Assembly (NCBI GenBank): GCA_034178705.1
Contig: JAXFQY010000039.1
Span: 35,480 to 99,479, forward strand
DNA from: RUG12395 sp034178705
GTDB taxonomy: Bacteria > Bacillota > Clostridia > Oscillospirales > CAG-272
Direction of reading: 5' to 3'
Length of the DNA: 64,000 nucleotides
This document shows positions 17,396 through 25,964 of this stretch, piece after piece. A program made the translations under genes and the position numbers. The notes under the pieces were generated by a model. The model was given only the letters and a program-made list of their open reading frames with translations. It did not search any database and had not been told where the DNA came from. How positions within the stretch are numbered: the first letter of the stretch is position 1; the number at the start of each line of letters is the position of its first letter.

Positions 17396-19238
17396 CGTTT
17401 TTCCTTTCTTTCTCCGGCTTCCGTGTGCCTGCACGCCGGACGGGGATCCCGAGATCCCTGTTTTCCCGGAAACGGTTTACCGCTTCTGCGCACTCTCCCC
17501 CGCTTTCTGTCGTAAAGAGGAAGAAGAAGTCACCGATACCGCACTCTGTCTTTTCCCGGCATCCGCCGAGATAGGTTGGCAGACTGTTCAGAACAACATT
17601 CCGGTGTCCGGGCGCCGGAAAAACCGGGAACAGGACACCGCGCCGATCGCGCAGCGAAAACCGGACGTTCCGCGTTTCCTCCCGGCAGACAGAGCAGCCT
17701 ATCGTGTCCCGCAGAATACAGCGGCTGAGTGTCATCAGCGGCAGCCTGCCATAGGCAACACAGGCAGAACGCACCGCACGGTTGAGATCCCGCGCCTGCG
17801 GCGCGGTGAGCTCCGGAGACTGTACCGTAAGCGTCACGCCGAGCGAGGATAGCACGGCAACGGTTAAATGGTTCGCGGCATTCTGCCGAAGACTGCCATA
17901 TACTTCGGCGCCGCATTTTCGGGCAAGAGCAAGCGTACCGAGACTTCCGCAGAGAACGGCTTCTGCCCCTGCGTCCAGCGCATCGCGCAGAGACCGTTCC
18001 GCTTCCTCCCGCTCGCCTTCTGTAACAACCGGAGGCAGAACCGCGCCGTCGGCTCCGAGCGGTTTTTTTCCATAGCGCCTGACGGCAGATAAGTATTCCG
18101 ATGCAGGCAGAAATACCCGGACCGCTTCTTTCGGTAACGGACCGAAAGCGCGAAGCTGCTCTGCCGTGGCAAATTGCAGGTAATAACGCTCCCCGGACGG
18201 AGAGGCTGCTTTTGTCTGCGGTACTGCTCCGCCTGCGGATGCAGGCAGCTGCCGCACGGGAAACGGGACCGACTCCGCCGGGGCGGTTACAGAAATCCCG
18301 TCAGGAAGCACAAGCGCGGCGGACCGTGCTTTGTCCCACTCTGTGCGGACGCCGGTCATTTTGCTGCGACTTCCACCGGTATAATAAGCATCGGTAAAGC
18401 CGCTGCGCGAGAAACACGCCGCAAGCTGTTCTGCTTCTCCGGAGGTACAGGCCCGGCGCTCATCCAGCAGACGGCGGTAAATCGATGTTACGCCGTAAAC
18501 ATATTCCGGCGGCTTCATCCGGCCCTCGATTTTCAGAGAAGAAACGCCGAGCGTAAGCAGCTCGGGGATATGCGCTGCCAGACAGTAATCTTTGAGGGAG
18601 AGCGGCGTTCCGCCGTTATAGGGGAGTCTGCAGGGCTGTGCGCACTCCCCGCGGTTTCCGCTTCTCCCGCCGACAGCGGCGGAAAAAAGACATTGACCGG
18701 ACACGGAAACGCAAAGCGCGCCGTGCAGAAAAATCTCGGTTTCCAGGCCGCATTCGGCCGTGATTTTCCGGATTTCCTGCCGCTGCAGCTCCCGGGCAAG
18801 GACCACGCGGGAGAATCCAAGCTCTCCGGCAAGCCGGGCGGAACCGATATCGGCGATTCCCGCCTGTGTGCTGGCGTGCAGTGCAAATTCCGGAATCCGG
18901 CGGTGCAGCTCCGCGGCGGCTCCGAGGTCGGCGACGATCATGGCGTCCGCTCCGGCCTGCCAGAGAAATTCTGCATAGCGAAGCCATTCGTCCAGTTCGC
19001 GGTCAAGAACCAGCGTGTTCGCCGTGATGTTTGTTTTTACTCCGTGCGCACGGCAGAAGGAGATCGCGTAACAAAGCTCTTCCCGACTGAAATTCTGTGC
19101 TCCGGCACGCGCGGAAAAAGCCTGCCCGCCGAAATAAACGGCATCCGCACCCGCGGCAACAGCCGCGCGCAGAGCGGCAAGCGAACCTGCCGGGGCAAGA
19201 AGCTCCGGTTTTTTCTCTTTTACTCCGTTCTCCGGCAA
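17292..19238 (-). CDS. Peptidase family U32 protein
   Basis: A U32-family protein. Members include collagenase-like enzymes and, more often, tRNA or rRNA hydroxylation factors (TrhP, RlhA), so the substrate here is unknown. The N-terminal signature PELLAPAGSLAALRAAVAAGADAVYFGG and the family block EIFLHGALCVSVSGQC are present, followed by the cysteine-rich GNRGECAQPCRLPY. Start: a TTG at 19238 has GGAGG five bases upstream and gives a start typical of homologues. An ATG at 19304 extends the frame by 22 residues but has no ribosome binding site. The C-terminal 34 or so residues overlap mreB and are unusually basic; the biological end may be disturbed. Confidence 0.88.
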   Translation of the reverse strand: MPENGVKEKKPELLAPAGSLAALRAAVAAGADAVYFGGQAFSARAGAQNFSREELCYAISFCRAHGVKTNITANTLVLDRELDEWLRYAEFLWQAGADAMIVADLGAAAELHRRIPEFALHASTQAGIADIGSARLAGELGFSRVVLARELQRQEIRKITAECGLETEIFLHGALCVSVSGQCLFSAAVGGRSGNRGECAQPCRLPYNGGTPLSLKDYCLAAHIPELLTLGVSSLKIEGRMKPPEYVYGVTSIYRRLLDERRACTSGEAEQLAACFSRSGFTDAYYTGGSRSKMTGVRTEWDKARSAALVLPDGISVTAPAESVPFPVRQLPASAGGAVPQTKAASPSGERYYLQFATAEQLRAFGPLPKEAVRVFLPASEYLSAVRRYGKKPLGADGAVLPPVVTEGEREEAERSLRDALDAGAEAVLCGSLGTLALARKCGAEVYGSLRQNAANHLTVAVLSSLGVTLTVQSPELTAPQARDLNRAVRSACVAYGRLPLMTLSRCILRDTIGCSVCREETRNVRFSLRDRRGVLFPVFPAPGHRNVVLNSLPTYLGGCREKTECGIGDFFFLFTTESGGECAEAVNRFRENRDLGIPVRRAGTRKPEKERKNDGKSVRNRHGKLPHKNIHQGRRTEGTRAFGRRGR

Positions 19239-19345
19239 CTCCGTCCTCCGTGTGCCGCGCGAAAGGACTTGCTTTTTCCTTTGCGGGCGGATATAATAAA
19301 GCATACGGGATCTGCTGAAAAAATCAAATTGCGACTATTTTCTCT

Positions 19346-19374
19346 ATTATACAACATGAAATACGAAATGGAAA
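19346..19374 (-). promoter_or_regulatory. Candidate promoter of the U32-mre operon
   Basis: On the minus strand TTTCCA (19369-19374) and TATAAT (19346-19351) are 17 bp apart. The -10 is perfect and the -35 weak. It would drive U32, mreBCD, PBP2 and nth. I could not place a convincing promoter for the divergent thiI in the same gap. Confidence 0.45.
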
Positions 19375-19449
19375 GAGAAAAAGCAAATTTTCTTCTATTT
19401 TCCATGTTCCACGTAAAGCTGGCCGGGAGACCCCGGGAAAGGAAGCAAG

Positions 19450-20619
19450 ATGAGGGAGATCATTCTTTGCAAATACGGCGAAATCATTCTGAAGGGGACC
19501 AACCGACCTCACTTTGAAGCATTGATGACACGGGAGCTGAAGCGCCGCGCGGAACGCCACGGAGGCTTTTCGGTCAAGGCGTCCCAATCAACTGTCTTTA
19601 TCGAGCCGAAATCGGACGAGGCGGATCTTGATGGGATGTTTCGCTCGGTGCTGACCGTTTTCGGCATTGTTGCCGCGGTTCGTGCCGTCGTTTGCGAAAA
19701 AAAACCGGAAGCAATCCGCGCTGCTGCGTGTGATTACCTCCGGGATGAGCTTGATAACGTACACACCTTCAAGGTGGAAGCAAAGCGCTCCGACAAGCGC
19801 TATCCGATGAAAAGTCCGGAGATCAGTGCCGATGTGGGAGGAGCCGTTCTTTGCGCGCATCCCCATCTGCGGGTGGATCTCTGCAATCCTGAGCTGACCG
19901 TTCGCGTTGAGATCCGTGAAAACTACGCCTATGTTCACGGCGATCAGGTCAAGGCGGCCGGCGGCATTCCGGTCGGCTCCAGCGGCAGAGGGCTTCTCCT
20001 GCTCTCCGGAGGCATTGACAGTCCGGTGGCCGGTTATATGATGGCAAAGCGCGGGATGTCCGTCAGGCTTCTTCATTTTGACAGCTTCCCTTACACCAGC
20101 GAGCGCGCAAGAGAAAAGGTGCTTGAGCTTGCCCGCATTCTTTCTCCCTATACCTGTGTCCGTCAGGTCTGCGTTGTTTCCCTGACAAAGATTCAGGAAA
20201 CCATCCGCGATGTCTGTGACGAGGATTATTTTACCCTTCTCCTCCGCCGTTTCATGATGCGGATCGCCGGGCTTGTTGCGCAGGAGGAATCCTGCGGCGC
20301 AATCATCACCGGAGAAAGCCTCGGTCAGGTGGCAAGCCAGACCACGGAAGCGATTACCGTTACCAACCAGATGGTCAGCCTTCCTGTTTTTCGCCCCTGC
20401 ATTGGACTGGATAAAGAAGAGATTGTGACGATTGCCCGGAAAATCGGCACCTTTGACACCTCTATCGAGCCTTACGAGGACTGTTGTACCGTGTTCACGC
20501 CGCGTCACCCCCGCACCCGCCCGGAGCTTGTTAAGCTTCTGCGCGAGGAGAGCAAGCTCGACTTTGAACGGCTTGCGCGTGAGGCGTTTGACCGGCGGGA
20601 ATGGATCAAGCTGTTCTGA
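19450..20619 (+). CDS. thiI: tRNA 4-thiouridine synthase ThiI
   Basis: ThiI adenylates U8 of tRNA and inserts sulfur to make 4-thiouridine; in some bacteria it also passes sulfur into thiamine synthesis. The 389 residues cover the N-terminal ferredoxin-like and THUMP region (about 1-165) and the PP-loop ATPase domain with SGGIDSP at 186-192. There is no C-terminal rhodanese domain, which is the Gram-positive form that relies on a dedicated cysteine desulfurase; none is adjacent. AGGAAG precedes the ATG. A strong terminator follows the stop directly. It is the only plus-strand gene between 2.1 and 31.5 kb. Confidence 0.96.
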   Translation: MREIILCKYGEIILKGTNRPHFEALMTRELKRRAERHGGFSVKASQSTVFIEPKSDEADLDGMFRSVLTVFGIVAAVRAVVCEKKPEAIRAAACDYLRDELDNVHTFKVEAKRSDKRYPMKSPEISADVGGAVLCAHPHLRVDLCNPELTVRVEIRENYAYVHGDQVKAAGGIPVGSSGRGLLLLSGGIDSPVAGYMMAKRGMSVRLLHFDSFPYTSERAREKVLELARILSPYTCVRQVCVVSLTKIQETIRDVCDEDYFTLLLRRFMMRIAGLVAQEESCGAIITGESLGQVASQTTEAITVTNQMVSLPVFRPCIGLDKEEIVTIARKIGTFDTSIEPYEDCCTVFTPRHPRTRPELVKLLREESKLDFERLAREAFDRREWIKLF

Positions 20620-20625
20620 CTTTTT

Positions 20626-20660
20626 CCCCGCTTCTCCCCCAGAGAAGCGGGGTTATTTTG
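20626..20660 (+). terminator. Intrinsic terminator of thiI
   Basis: An 11-bp perfect stem (20626-20636 with 20642-20652, CCCCGCTTCTC/GAGAAGCGGGG) is followed by TTATTTTGT on the plus strand. The downstream tail is also the stop-codon region of the convergent carrier-protein gene. Confidence 0.85.
20640..20660 (+). repeat. 21-bp direct repeat, left flank of the acylation cassette
   Basis: This 21-bp block (begins CAGAGAAGCGGG, ends TTATTTTG) recurs at 25944-25964 in the same orientation with a single mismatch. The two copies bracket the four genes from the carrier protein to the MBOAT protein. Confidence 0.75.
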
Positions 20661-20895
20661 TACAGCGAGAAAGGATGATATCAACCATTTCTCCGACGCA
20701 TTTCATCGTGGATATTTCACCCATTTTGAATTTCATGCCGAAGCGACGCTCAACCGCGTGGATGATGTTGATATGCTCCAGACTGTCCCATCCGTCAATA
20801 TCCTTTGCGGTGGTCTCCGGAAAAAGCGTGATTTTTTCATCGAAAATATCTGAAAAAATTTTGTTCAGTTCTACATATACATTTTCTCTTGTCAT
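20653..20895 (-). CDS. Acyl/peptidyl carrier protein
   Basis: An 80-residue stand-alone carrier protein. The phosphopantetheine attachment motif is DGWDSLEHINII, with the serine at residue 38, on the expected four-helix scaffold. Acidic helix residues follow as in ACP and DltC. It is the last gene of a four-gene minus-strand operon, 25 bp downstream of the FkbH-like gene, with no fatty-acid synthesis genes nearby. I infer that it is a dedicated carrier receiving an acyl group from FkbH and presenting it to the MBOAT protein, much as DltC does in D-alanylation. It could instead serve a polyketide-like pathway elsewhere. Confidence 0.92.
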   Translation of the reverse strand: MTRENVYVELNKIFSDIFDEKITLFPETTAKDIDGWDSLEHINIIHAVERRFGMKFKMGEISTMKCVGEMVDIILSRCTK

Positions 20896-20920
20896 CGGAA
20901 TCGTTCCTTTCTTTTACTCT

Positions 20921-22705
20921 TCAATCGAACTTTGCCCGCTTGATTTCACATGGCAGCGGAGCGGCATCGGAGGCGATTTGCCAAAGTGTATTTCCCTGTT
21001 CATCTTCCGAGAGTTTTTCAAAACCGAGCTCACCGAGCAGATTCCGTACCATTCCGTTTTTTGCCGTAGGATAATAATGCCCGCGCAGAATGCGCACGCC
21101 CTGTTTTTTTGCGGTTTCGAGCAAAACATTGCGCATAAGCTGTTCCATTCCGCGTTTCAGAACACGGCAGCTCATGATCCACAGCAGAATATCTGCCGTA
21201 TCCCCCTCTTTTTTCGCAATGATCACCGAAACAACCCCGTTATCCCCGAAGCGGTCGGAGAGCTTTCCGCATATCCGGATATAATCGGGGCTTGCGGCAA
21301 GTGCTGTGATTTCTGCTTCCGTATAGCGGCGGGTGGTGAGGTTGAACTGATTGCTTTTGTTTGCGAGCTGTGCAATGCGTTTCAGGTATATTTCCGGGAA
21401 ATCGCCGATCTGTGCAACCATATCGAGGCTGCGCAGATACTCCCCGTAATCGGAGAAGGCGTGCTCGAGTTTGGTTCTTTGCGCGTTTTCACGGTACATG
21501 GCGTTTCGCGCCATATCCTCTTTTGAGAGGGAGAGCGGCTCAAAATAACCGCCGCGGTCGATGATCCTGATGTAGTCATTGGGATCGGTCAACTCCGGAA
21601 CGGCTGCTCCGCGGATGTTTTCCCGTACGATATGCCGTTCCGCGGGATTGTCGTCCGCGAAGACGATGCAGTCCGGCAGGAGAGAAAGTGACGCAACCGT
21701 TTCGAGAAGATTGACGTCCTTGCGCTCCCAGTTGGCCTTGATTACGGCAAAATCCTCCGGGCGAAGGACCCCGTCCGGATGCCGGAGCCCGTCAAGCGCG
21801 TTTTCCTCGTCGTTTTTGGAGGCGACCGTAAGTACGACCCCGGTCATTGACAGGTCTTTTATGTAGCGCTGAAACTCCCGGAAGGCCTCTCCGGTTGCGG
21901 TTTCCTCCCCGATTTCCAGGCCCGCCTGTCCGACGTCTCCGACGACACCGCCCCAGAGGGTGTTATCACAGTCGAGCGCAAGAAGCTTTTTGTTTTTTCC
22001 GCAGATCGCCTTGATGAGGGAGGCGACGCTGTGACAGAGCATCGGAACGCAGGGCGTTGCGGGACTTTGCTTATAAAGATACCATTCTTTCGGATCGTCC
22101 CATGCGTCCAGTCCGCAGACCGCGGAAAGATACGCGATATCCTGAATATGAAAGGCGCTTCGGGAGAGGGCGGTCTTCGCAAAGCGGGCATTCAGACGGT
22201 TGATGAAATTGACGCGCCCGCGAAAGTCGACCGCGTCGAGATTCCCGAGCAGACGGAAAGAGGGCAGCTCGAAGTTGTTCTGGAGAATTTCGCAGTGATA
22301 GCGCTCGGAGAGGGCGTCCCAAAGCGCCTGATAGCGACCGAATTCCTGCTCAAGCTTTTTGTCGGCGGAATCCCGGTCGTCGGAGAGCTCCGGTAGCGAG
22401 GACAGATTGCGGTTGCAGGTATGAAGGTAAACAATTTCCGGTGCAAACGCATCCAGCTCCGGCGTGCCGAACATTCCGTCCTGCCAGAAGCGGTTATATT
22501 CGGATTCGTAAAATTCCGGCTCTACGCCGGCGTCAAGCAGAAAAAGCTCCAGTATTGGACGGATTATCCCGGTTGTTGCGCCGCCAAGGAGGGCAATGCG
22601 TTTTTTTGTGCGCGCGGAGCCGTCCGAAAGCAGCTCCTTTTTCAGCTTTCGCCTGTTCTGCAGAATGAATTCCGCGTCAAATGGGTAAGAAAGCGCTTCC
22701 AGCAT
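20921..22705 (-). CDS. FkbH-like HAD-IIIC enzyme (acyl loading onto carrier protein)
   Basis: A 594-residue protein of the FkbH family. In characterised polyketide pathways FkbH-type enzymes take 1,3-bisphosphoglycerate, dephosphorylate it and load the glyceryl group onto a carrier protein. Layout: an N-terminal alpha/beta domain (about 35-235, starting RIALLGGATTG), then the HAD subfamily IIIC core with DCDNTLWGGVVGD (catalytic Asp 245 and 247), VVLTVASKND and IVFADDNPAER, then a GNAT-like C-terminal domain (about 420-594) with NKSNQFNLTTRRYT. It lies between the DHHW gene (22-bp gap) and the carrier protein (25-bp gap). Family assignment is firm; the actual acyl group is inferred. Confidence 0.9.
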   Translation of the reverse strand: MLEALSYPFDAEFILQNRRKLKKELLSDGSARTKKRIALLGGATTGIIRPILELFLLDAGVEPEFYESEYNRFWQDGMFGTPELDAFAPEIVYLHTCNRNLSSLPELSDDRDSADKKLEQEFGRYQALWDALSERYHCEILQNNFELPSFRLLGNLDAVDFRGRVNFINRLNARFAKTALSRSAFHIQDIAYLSAVCGLDAWDDPKEWYLYKQSPATPCVPMLCHSVASLIKAICGKNKKLLALDCDNTLWGGVVGDVGQAGLEIGEETATGEAFREFQRYIKDLSMTGVVLTVASKNDEENALDGLRHPDGVLRPEDFAVIKANWERKDVNLLETVASLSLLPDCIVFADDNPAERHIVRENIRGAAVPELTDPNDYIRIIDRGGYFEPLSLSKEDMARNAMYRENAQRTKLEHAFSDYGEYLRSLDMVAQIGDFPEIYLKRIAQLANKSNQFNLTTRRYTEAEITALAASPDYIRICGKLSDRFGDNGVVSVIIAKKEGDTADILLWIMSCRVLKRGMEQLMRNVLLETAKKQGVRILRGHYYPTAKNGMVRNLLGELGFEKLSEDEQGNTLWQIASDAAPLPCEIKRAKFD

Positions 22706-22727
22706 AACAGCCTCCGTTCCTGGTCTT

Positions 22728-24203
22728 TTAATAGTTGCTCATCCGCTCCAGAGCGCTGCTGCCACTGCCGCCGCAGGCGACAAACGCACAGGTGGAGCAG
22801 AGAAAATCGGTAATACCATGCTCTTTCATGAAGGAAATCGGGTTCAGCTTGAAGTAGCGGAAGTCGACAACGTAGATTTCCTCAAAGGAGCCGGTCAGAA
22901 AAGGCACAAGCGCATTTCCGTAGCTGTCCTTGATGAGAAAGAGTTTTCTGCCGTTCTTGCAGTCGGTGGTGATGTGGGTCACGCGGTCGTCCGAACCGAT
23001 GAATACACAGTAGGAGGCCTCCGTTGAAACCCAGTCGAAGAAAAGACTGCTCTTGAAGCCGTTCTGATAGTATCCGTCGTAGTATTCGGTTTCATAATTG
23101 TTTGACGGCTTGTAATAAACAAAGGTTTCCGGGTTGTTTTTGATGACCGGGTCGTAGTCGGAGTAGGCATACATGGTTCCGACATAACCCTCCCGCTCAT
23201 ATTTCGTATAAGTGGAAAGATCGGCAAACGGGACGTCTGCGGCTTTTGCAAAAGCCTGCGCGGCGTAATAAGCACCGAGGGTTGTCCAGTGATGGTCAGT
23301 ACGGGTGTAAATATTCTCGTTGACATGGGGCAGCAGCGCCTCATACGCGTTGACCTCGGTTACATTTTTCAGCTTCGAGGCCAGATAGGAAATGTGGTCC
23401 TTCTGGCTGTTTGAATAGGCTGCGTACTTTTCCGGCAGATAGTAAGCGACTGCGGTCGGCGTTGTCATGGACCAGACCTTGATATCCGGACCGAGCTGTG
23501 CTTTGTATTCGTTTAGGGCGTTTGCATAGTCGAGCGCGCAAGCATAGCTGCCGCCGTAGAGCATGATGGCCCGCTTGTTATAAACGAGAATCCCGTTGCT
23601 TGCACCTCTGAACTCCCCTTCGTCATCGGGCGTCTCGGTTTGCGCAGGGGCGGTGGTGACCGGATTTGTCGTTGGCGGGGCGGTTACGGGAGGAGCCGTT
23701 GTTTCTGTCGGATCGGTTGTGACAGAGGGCTCGTCGGTGGTCGGAGGCGCATCTGTTATCGGCGGATCCACCGGAGGCGTATCAATCGGGGGCTTGTCTT
23801 CTCCCCCAAGCGTTCCCCCGTGAATCTTTACTCCGCCGAGGCGGAAGCCGGTCGCCTCCTTGAGAGAGGCACCGAGATCCATCCAGGTTTGCCGGCCGGG
23901 AACGGTATCTGTATAATATTTAAGGATACCGGATGTATAATTTCCGTTGACAAGAGCAGAAACGGAAAACTCCGGGAACTCAGTAAGCTTTCGTTTTTCC
24001 GTTTCCGAAAGCTCCGGGCGCTTGAGCACAAGAAGCGCGCCGGCAATGAGCAGAACGGCAGTTCCGAGCACGATACAGTTTGCCGCTGCGCCGATTTTTT
24101 GCAGGTGCCCCGCGCTGAGCGCGGAAGACTTTCCGCCCGGCAATCTTGTTTTTCTTCTGTCCGGTTTATTCCGGAACCGGTTTTCCGGAGGGTGCTTTGT
24201 CAT
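22728..24203 (-). CDS. DHHW/AlgJ-like membrane-anchored protein
   Basis: A 491-residue protein with one N-terminal membrane segment (about 41-60) and an extracytoplasmic domain. The hallmark DHHW lies at 303-306 (YTRTDHHWTTLGAYYA), the motif that names the family; KDSYGNALVPFL near residue 410 gives the catalytic-type serine of the SGNH/AlgJ fold. In alginate and related O-acetylation systems such proteins work with an MBOAT partner as acyl handover enzymes. A Pro/Thr/Asp-rich linker of about 60 residues (about 138-195) is inserted before the catalytic half. The gene lies 11 bp after the MBOAT gene. Confidence 0.9.
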   Translation of the reverse strand: MTKHPPENRFRNKPDRRKTRLPGGKSSALSAGHLQKIGAAANCIVLGTAVLLIAGALLVLKRPELSETEKRKLTEFPEFSVSALVNGNYTSGILKYYTDTVPGRQTWMDLGASLKEATGFRLGGVKIHGGTLGGEDKPPIDTPPVDPPITDAPPTTDEPSVTTDPTETTAPPVTAPPTTNPVTTAPAQTETPDDEGEFRGASNGILVYNKRAIMLYGGSYACALDYANALNEYKAQLGPDIKVWSMTTPTAVAYYLPEKYAAYSNSQKDHISYLASKLKNVTEVNAYEALLPHVNENIYTRTDHHWTTLGAYYAAQAFAKAADVPFADLSTYTKYEREGYVGTMYAYSDYDPVIKNNPETFVYYKPSNNYETEYYDGYYQNGFKSSLFFDWVSTEASYCVFIGSDDRVTHITTDCKNGRKLFLIKDSYGNALVPFLTGSFEEIYVVDFRYFKLNPISFMKEHGITDFLCSTCAFVACGGSGSSALERMSNY

Positions 24204-24214
24204 CTTTTATCACC

Positions 24215-25618
24215 TCAGAAATTCGCATACAGAAAGGGGTTGGATGTGGCGGAAACAAGCAGAATGCTTGAAATCACGAGGAGGCCAACGTTGCAGACAA
24301 CCGTTCCGGCGCCGCACAGAATCGTTCCGGCGGGGGTCCGTTCGAGACGGCGCCGGAGCGCGGGAATCACGGGGAAGCAGAACAGCAGCGCCACGGCGAT
24401 GAGAAACAGATTGTTTGCCGCGGTATGCCCCAACAGGCTGTCACAAAAGGCATTTCCGTTTGCGCCGATCAGTCCGCGCAGGAAGGCGCCGAGCTGCGCT
24501 GTATCCTCAAAACGGAAGATTCCGAACCCGACAATCAGAATGAGCTTTGTGCAAACATGCTTTATCCAAAGCGGGATTTTTTTCATGCGTTTCTTGCCGA
24601 GCATTGTTTCTATCAGGATAAACAGCCCGAAGTAAAGACCCCAGATGATATAATTCCAGGCCGCACCGTGCCAGATACCGGTGGCCAGCCAGACCAGAAA
24701 GAGTCCTCCGTATTTCCGCTGCCGTCCGAAAATCGGAACATAAAGCAGGTAGTCGCGGAAAAAAGAACCGAGGGTAATGTGCCAGCGCTGCCAGAATTCC
24801 GCGATGGATTTGCAAAGGAAGGGATAGTTGAAATTCTCCGGAAACGGAAGCCCGAAAAGCCCGGCAATCCCGATTGCCATGTCGCTGTAGCCGGAAAAAT
24901 CAAAATACATCTGCAAAGCAAAAAGCATGGCGCCGAACCAACAGCCGAGGACCGAGACCGAGGCGACATCCGCACCGAATAGTTCGGAAGTCACGGAGGA
25001 GAGCATGTCGGCTATCAGTACTTTTTTGGCAAGTCCCGCAATCAGGCGGCTTGCGCCGGCGCTCAGCTGTTTGACCGAGACTTCCCGCGTTCCGAGAGAG
25101 TCCCTCAACTCAACGTATCGGACAATCGGACCGGAAACAACACAGGGAAACAGGGACACATAAAGAAGAAAGCGCCCGAAATTTTTTTCCGGTTCTACCT
25201 TCTCCCACTGCACGTCAAGCAGATAGGAGATAAGCCGGAAGGTGTAGAAGCTGATTCCCAGAGGAAGCCCGAGCTTCGGTACGGCAAAAGAGGCACCGAA
25301 CAGCGCGTTGATGTTTTCGGTAATAAATCCGGCATATTTGAAAACCGCAAGAAGCCCAAGGTTGACAAGAATGCCGAGTCCGCACAGAAAAGCGGCACCG
25401 CGCGAACCGGCGTAACGCTTCAGACAGAGCCCGATAAACCAGTTGAAAAGCGCAGCAAGGACAAGCAACGGCAAAAAACTCATTGCCCCCCATGCATAGA
25501 AAACAAGGGAGCAAACAAGCAGCACGATATTCCGATAGGCAGGCTTTTTGAAAGCATAGTAACAGATCAGGGAAAGCGGCAGAAAAAAATATAAAAAGAA
25601 AAGATCCGAAAAATTCAT
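24215..25618 (-). CDS. MBOAT family O-acyltransferase (AlgI/DltB-like)
   Basis: A 467-residue polytopic membrane protein of the MBOAT family. AlgI/DltB signatures are FWQRWHITLGSFFRDYLL (His 280) and GIWHGAAWNYIIWG (His 317, the invariant catalytic histidine). About ten hydrophobic segments are visible. These proteins move an activated acyl group across the membrane to a surface polymer, from a carrier protein in the DltB case. It is the first gene of the cassette and has its own promoter at 25706-25734. The polymer acceptor cannot be read from the sequence. Confidence 0.93.
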   Translation of the reverse strand: MNFSDLFFLYFFLPLSLICYYAFKKPAYRNIVLLVCSLVFYAWGAMSFLPLLVLAALFNWFIGLCLKRYAGSRGAAFLCGLGILVNLGLLAVFKYAGFITENINALFGASFAVPKLGLPLGISFYTFRLISYLLDVQWEKVEPEKNFGRFLLYVSLFPCVVSGPIVRYVELRDSLGTREVSVKQLSAGASRLIAGLAKKVLIADMLSSVTSELFGADVASVSVLGCWFGAMLFALQMYFDFSGYSDMAIGIAGLFGLPFPENFNYPFLCKSIAEFWQRWHITLGSFFRDYLLYVPIFGRQRKYGGLFLVWLATGIWHGAAWNYIIWGLYFGLFILIETMLGKKRMKKIPLWIKHVCTKLILIVGFGIFRFEDTAQLGAFLRGLIGANGNAFCDSLLGHTAANNLFLIAVALLFCFPVIPALRRRLERTPAGTILCGAGTVVCNVGLLVISSILLVSATSNPFLYANF

Positions 25619-25705
25619 GCGTTATCAGCTTCCGATCATTAAATATAGTTTTCGGAAAATTTATGAAAAATATTCCATTCGGACGTTAAATCCGCTGTTG
25701 CTTTT

Positions 25706-25734
25706 ATTGTATCGCAGAACGGATGAAAAAGCAA
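25706..25734 (-). promoter_or_regulatory. Promoter of the MBOAT-DHHW-FkbH-ACP cassette
   Basis: On the minus strand TTGCTT (25729-25734) and TACAAT (25706-25711) are 17 bp apart, about 90 bp upstream of the MBOAT start codon. The 338-bp gap 25619-25956 otherwise holds a terminator, a direct repeat and no gene. Confidence 0.6.
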
Positions 25735-25849
25735 GACATCGGCAAATTTTGTCCGGAAAAGGTTTTTCCTGCGGTTTGACGATCTTTTTTGCCGAAAGGT
25801 TCCCCGCACTTCCCTTTTATTAAGCGGCCGGTTTTTGGAATGTTTGCAA

Positions 25850-25878
25850 CAGAACCCCCCGACCATTCGGACGGGGGG
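25850..25878 (-). terminator. Terminator after the htpG-pgm unit
   Basis: On the minus strand CCCCCCG pairs with CGGGGGG (inner CC/GG pairs and a small loop), followed by TTCTGTT. It lies about 80 bp beyond the end of the broken gene at 25957 and upstream of the MBOAT promoter. Confidence 0.65.
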
Positions 25879-25943
25879 CGCTTGCTTATTCGGAAATGAT
25901 ACGAAACACGATTGAAAAGGGCTCCCTTGCGAGCGTCTCTTTT

Positions 25944-25964
25944 CAGAGAAGCGGGATTATTTTG
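25944..25964 (+). repeat. 21-bp direct repeat, right flank of the acylation cassette
   Basis: Matches 20640-20660 in 20 of 21 positions and in the same orientation. Here it covers the stop codon of the broken gene; at the other end it covers the stop codon of the carrier-protein gene. The sequences diverge immediately on either side. Confidence 0.75.

Noticed and set aside
19407..19425. A parS-like sequence (TGTTCCACGTAAAGC) upstream of thiI
   Set aside because: Only one half-site resembles parS and the other arm does not pair; the two sites before parA are far better.
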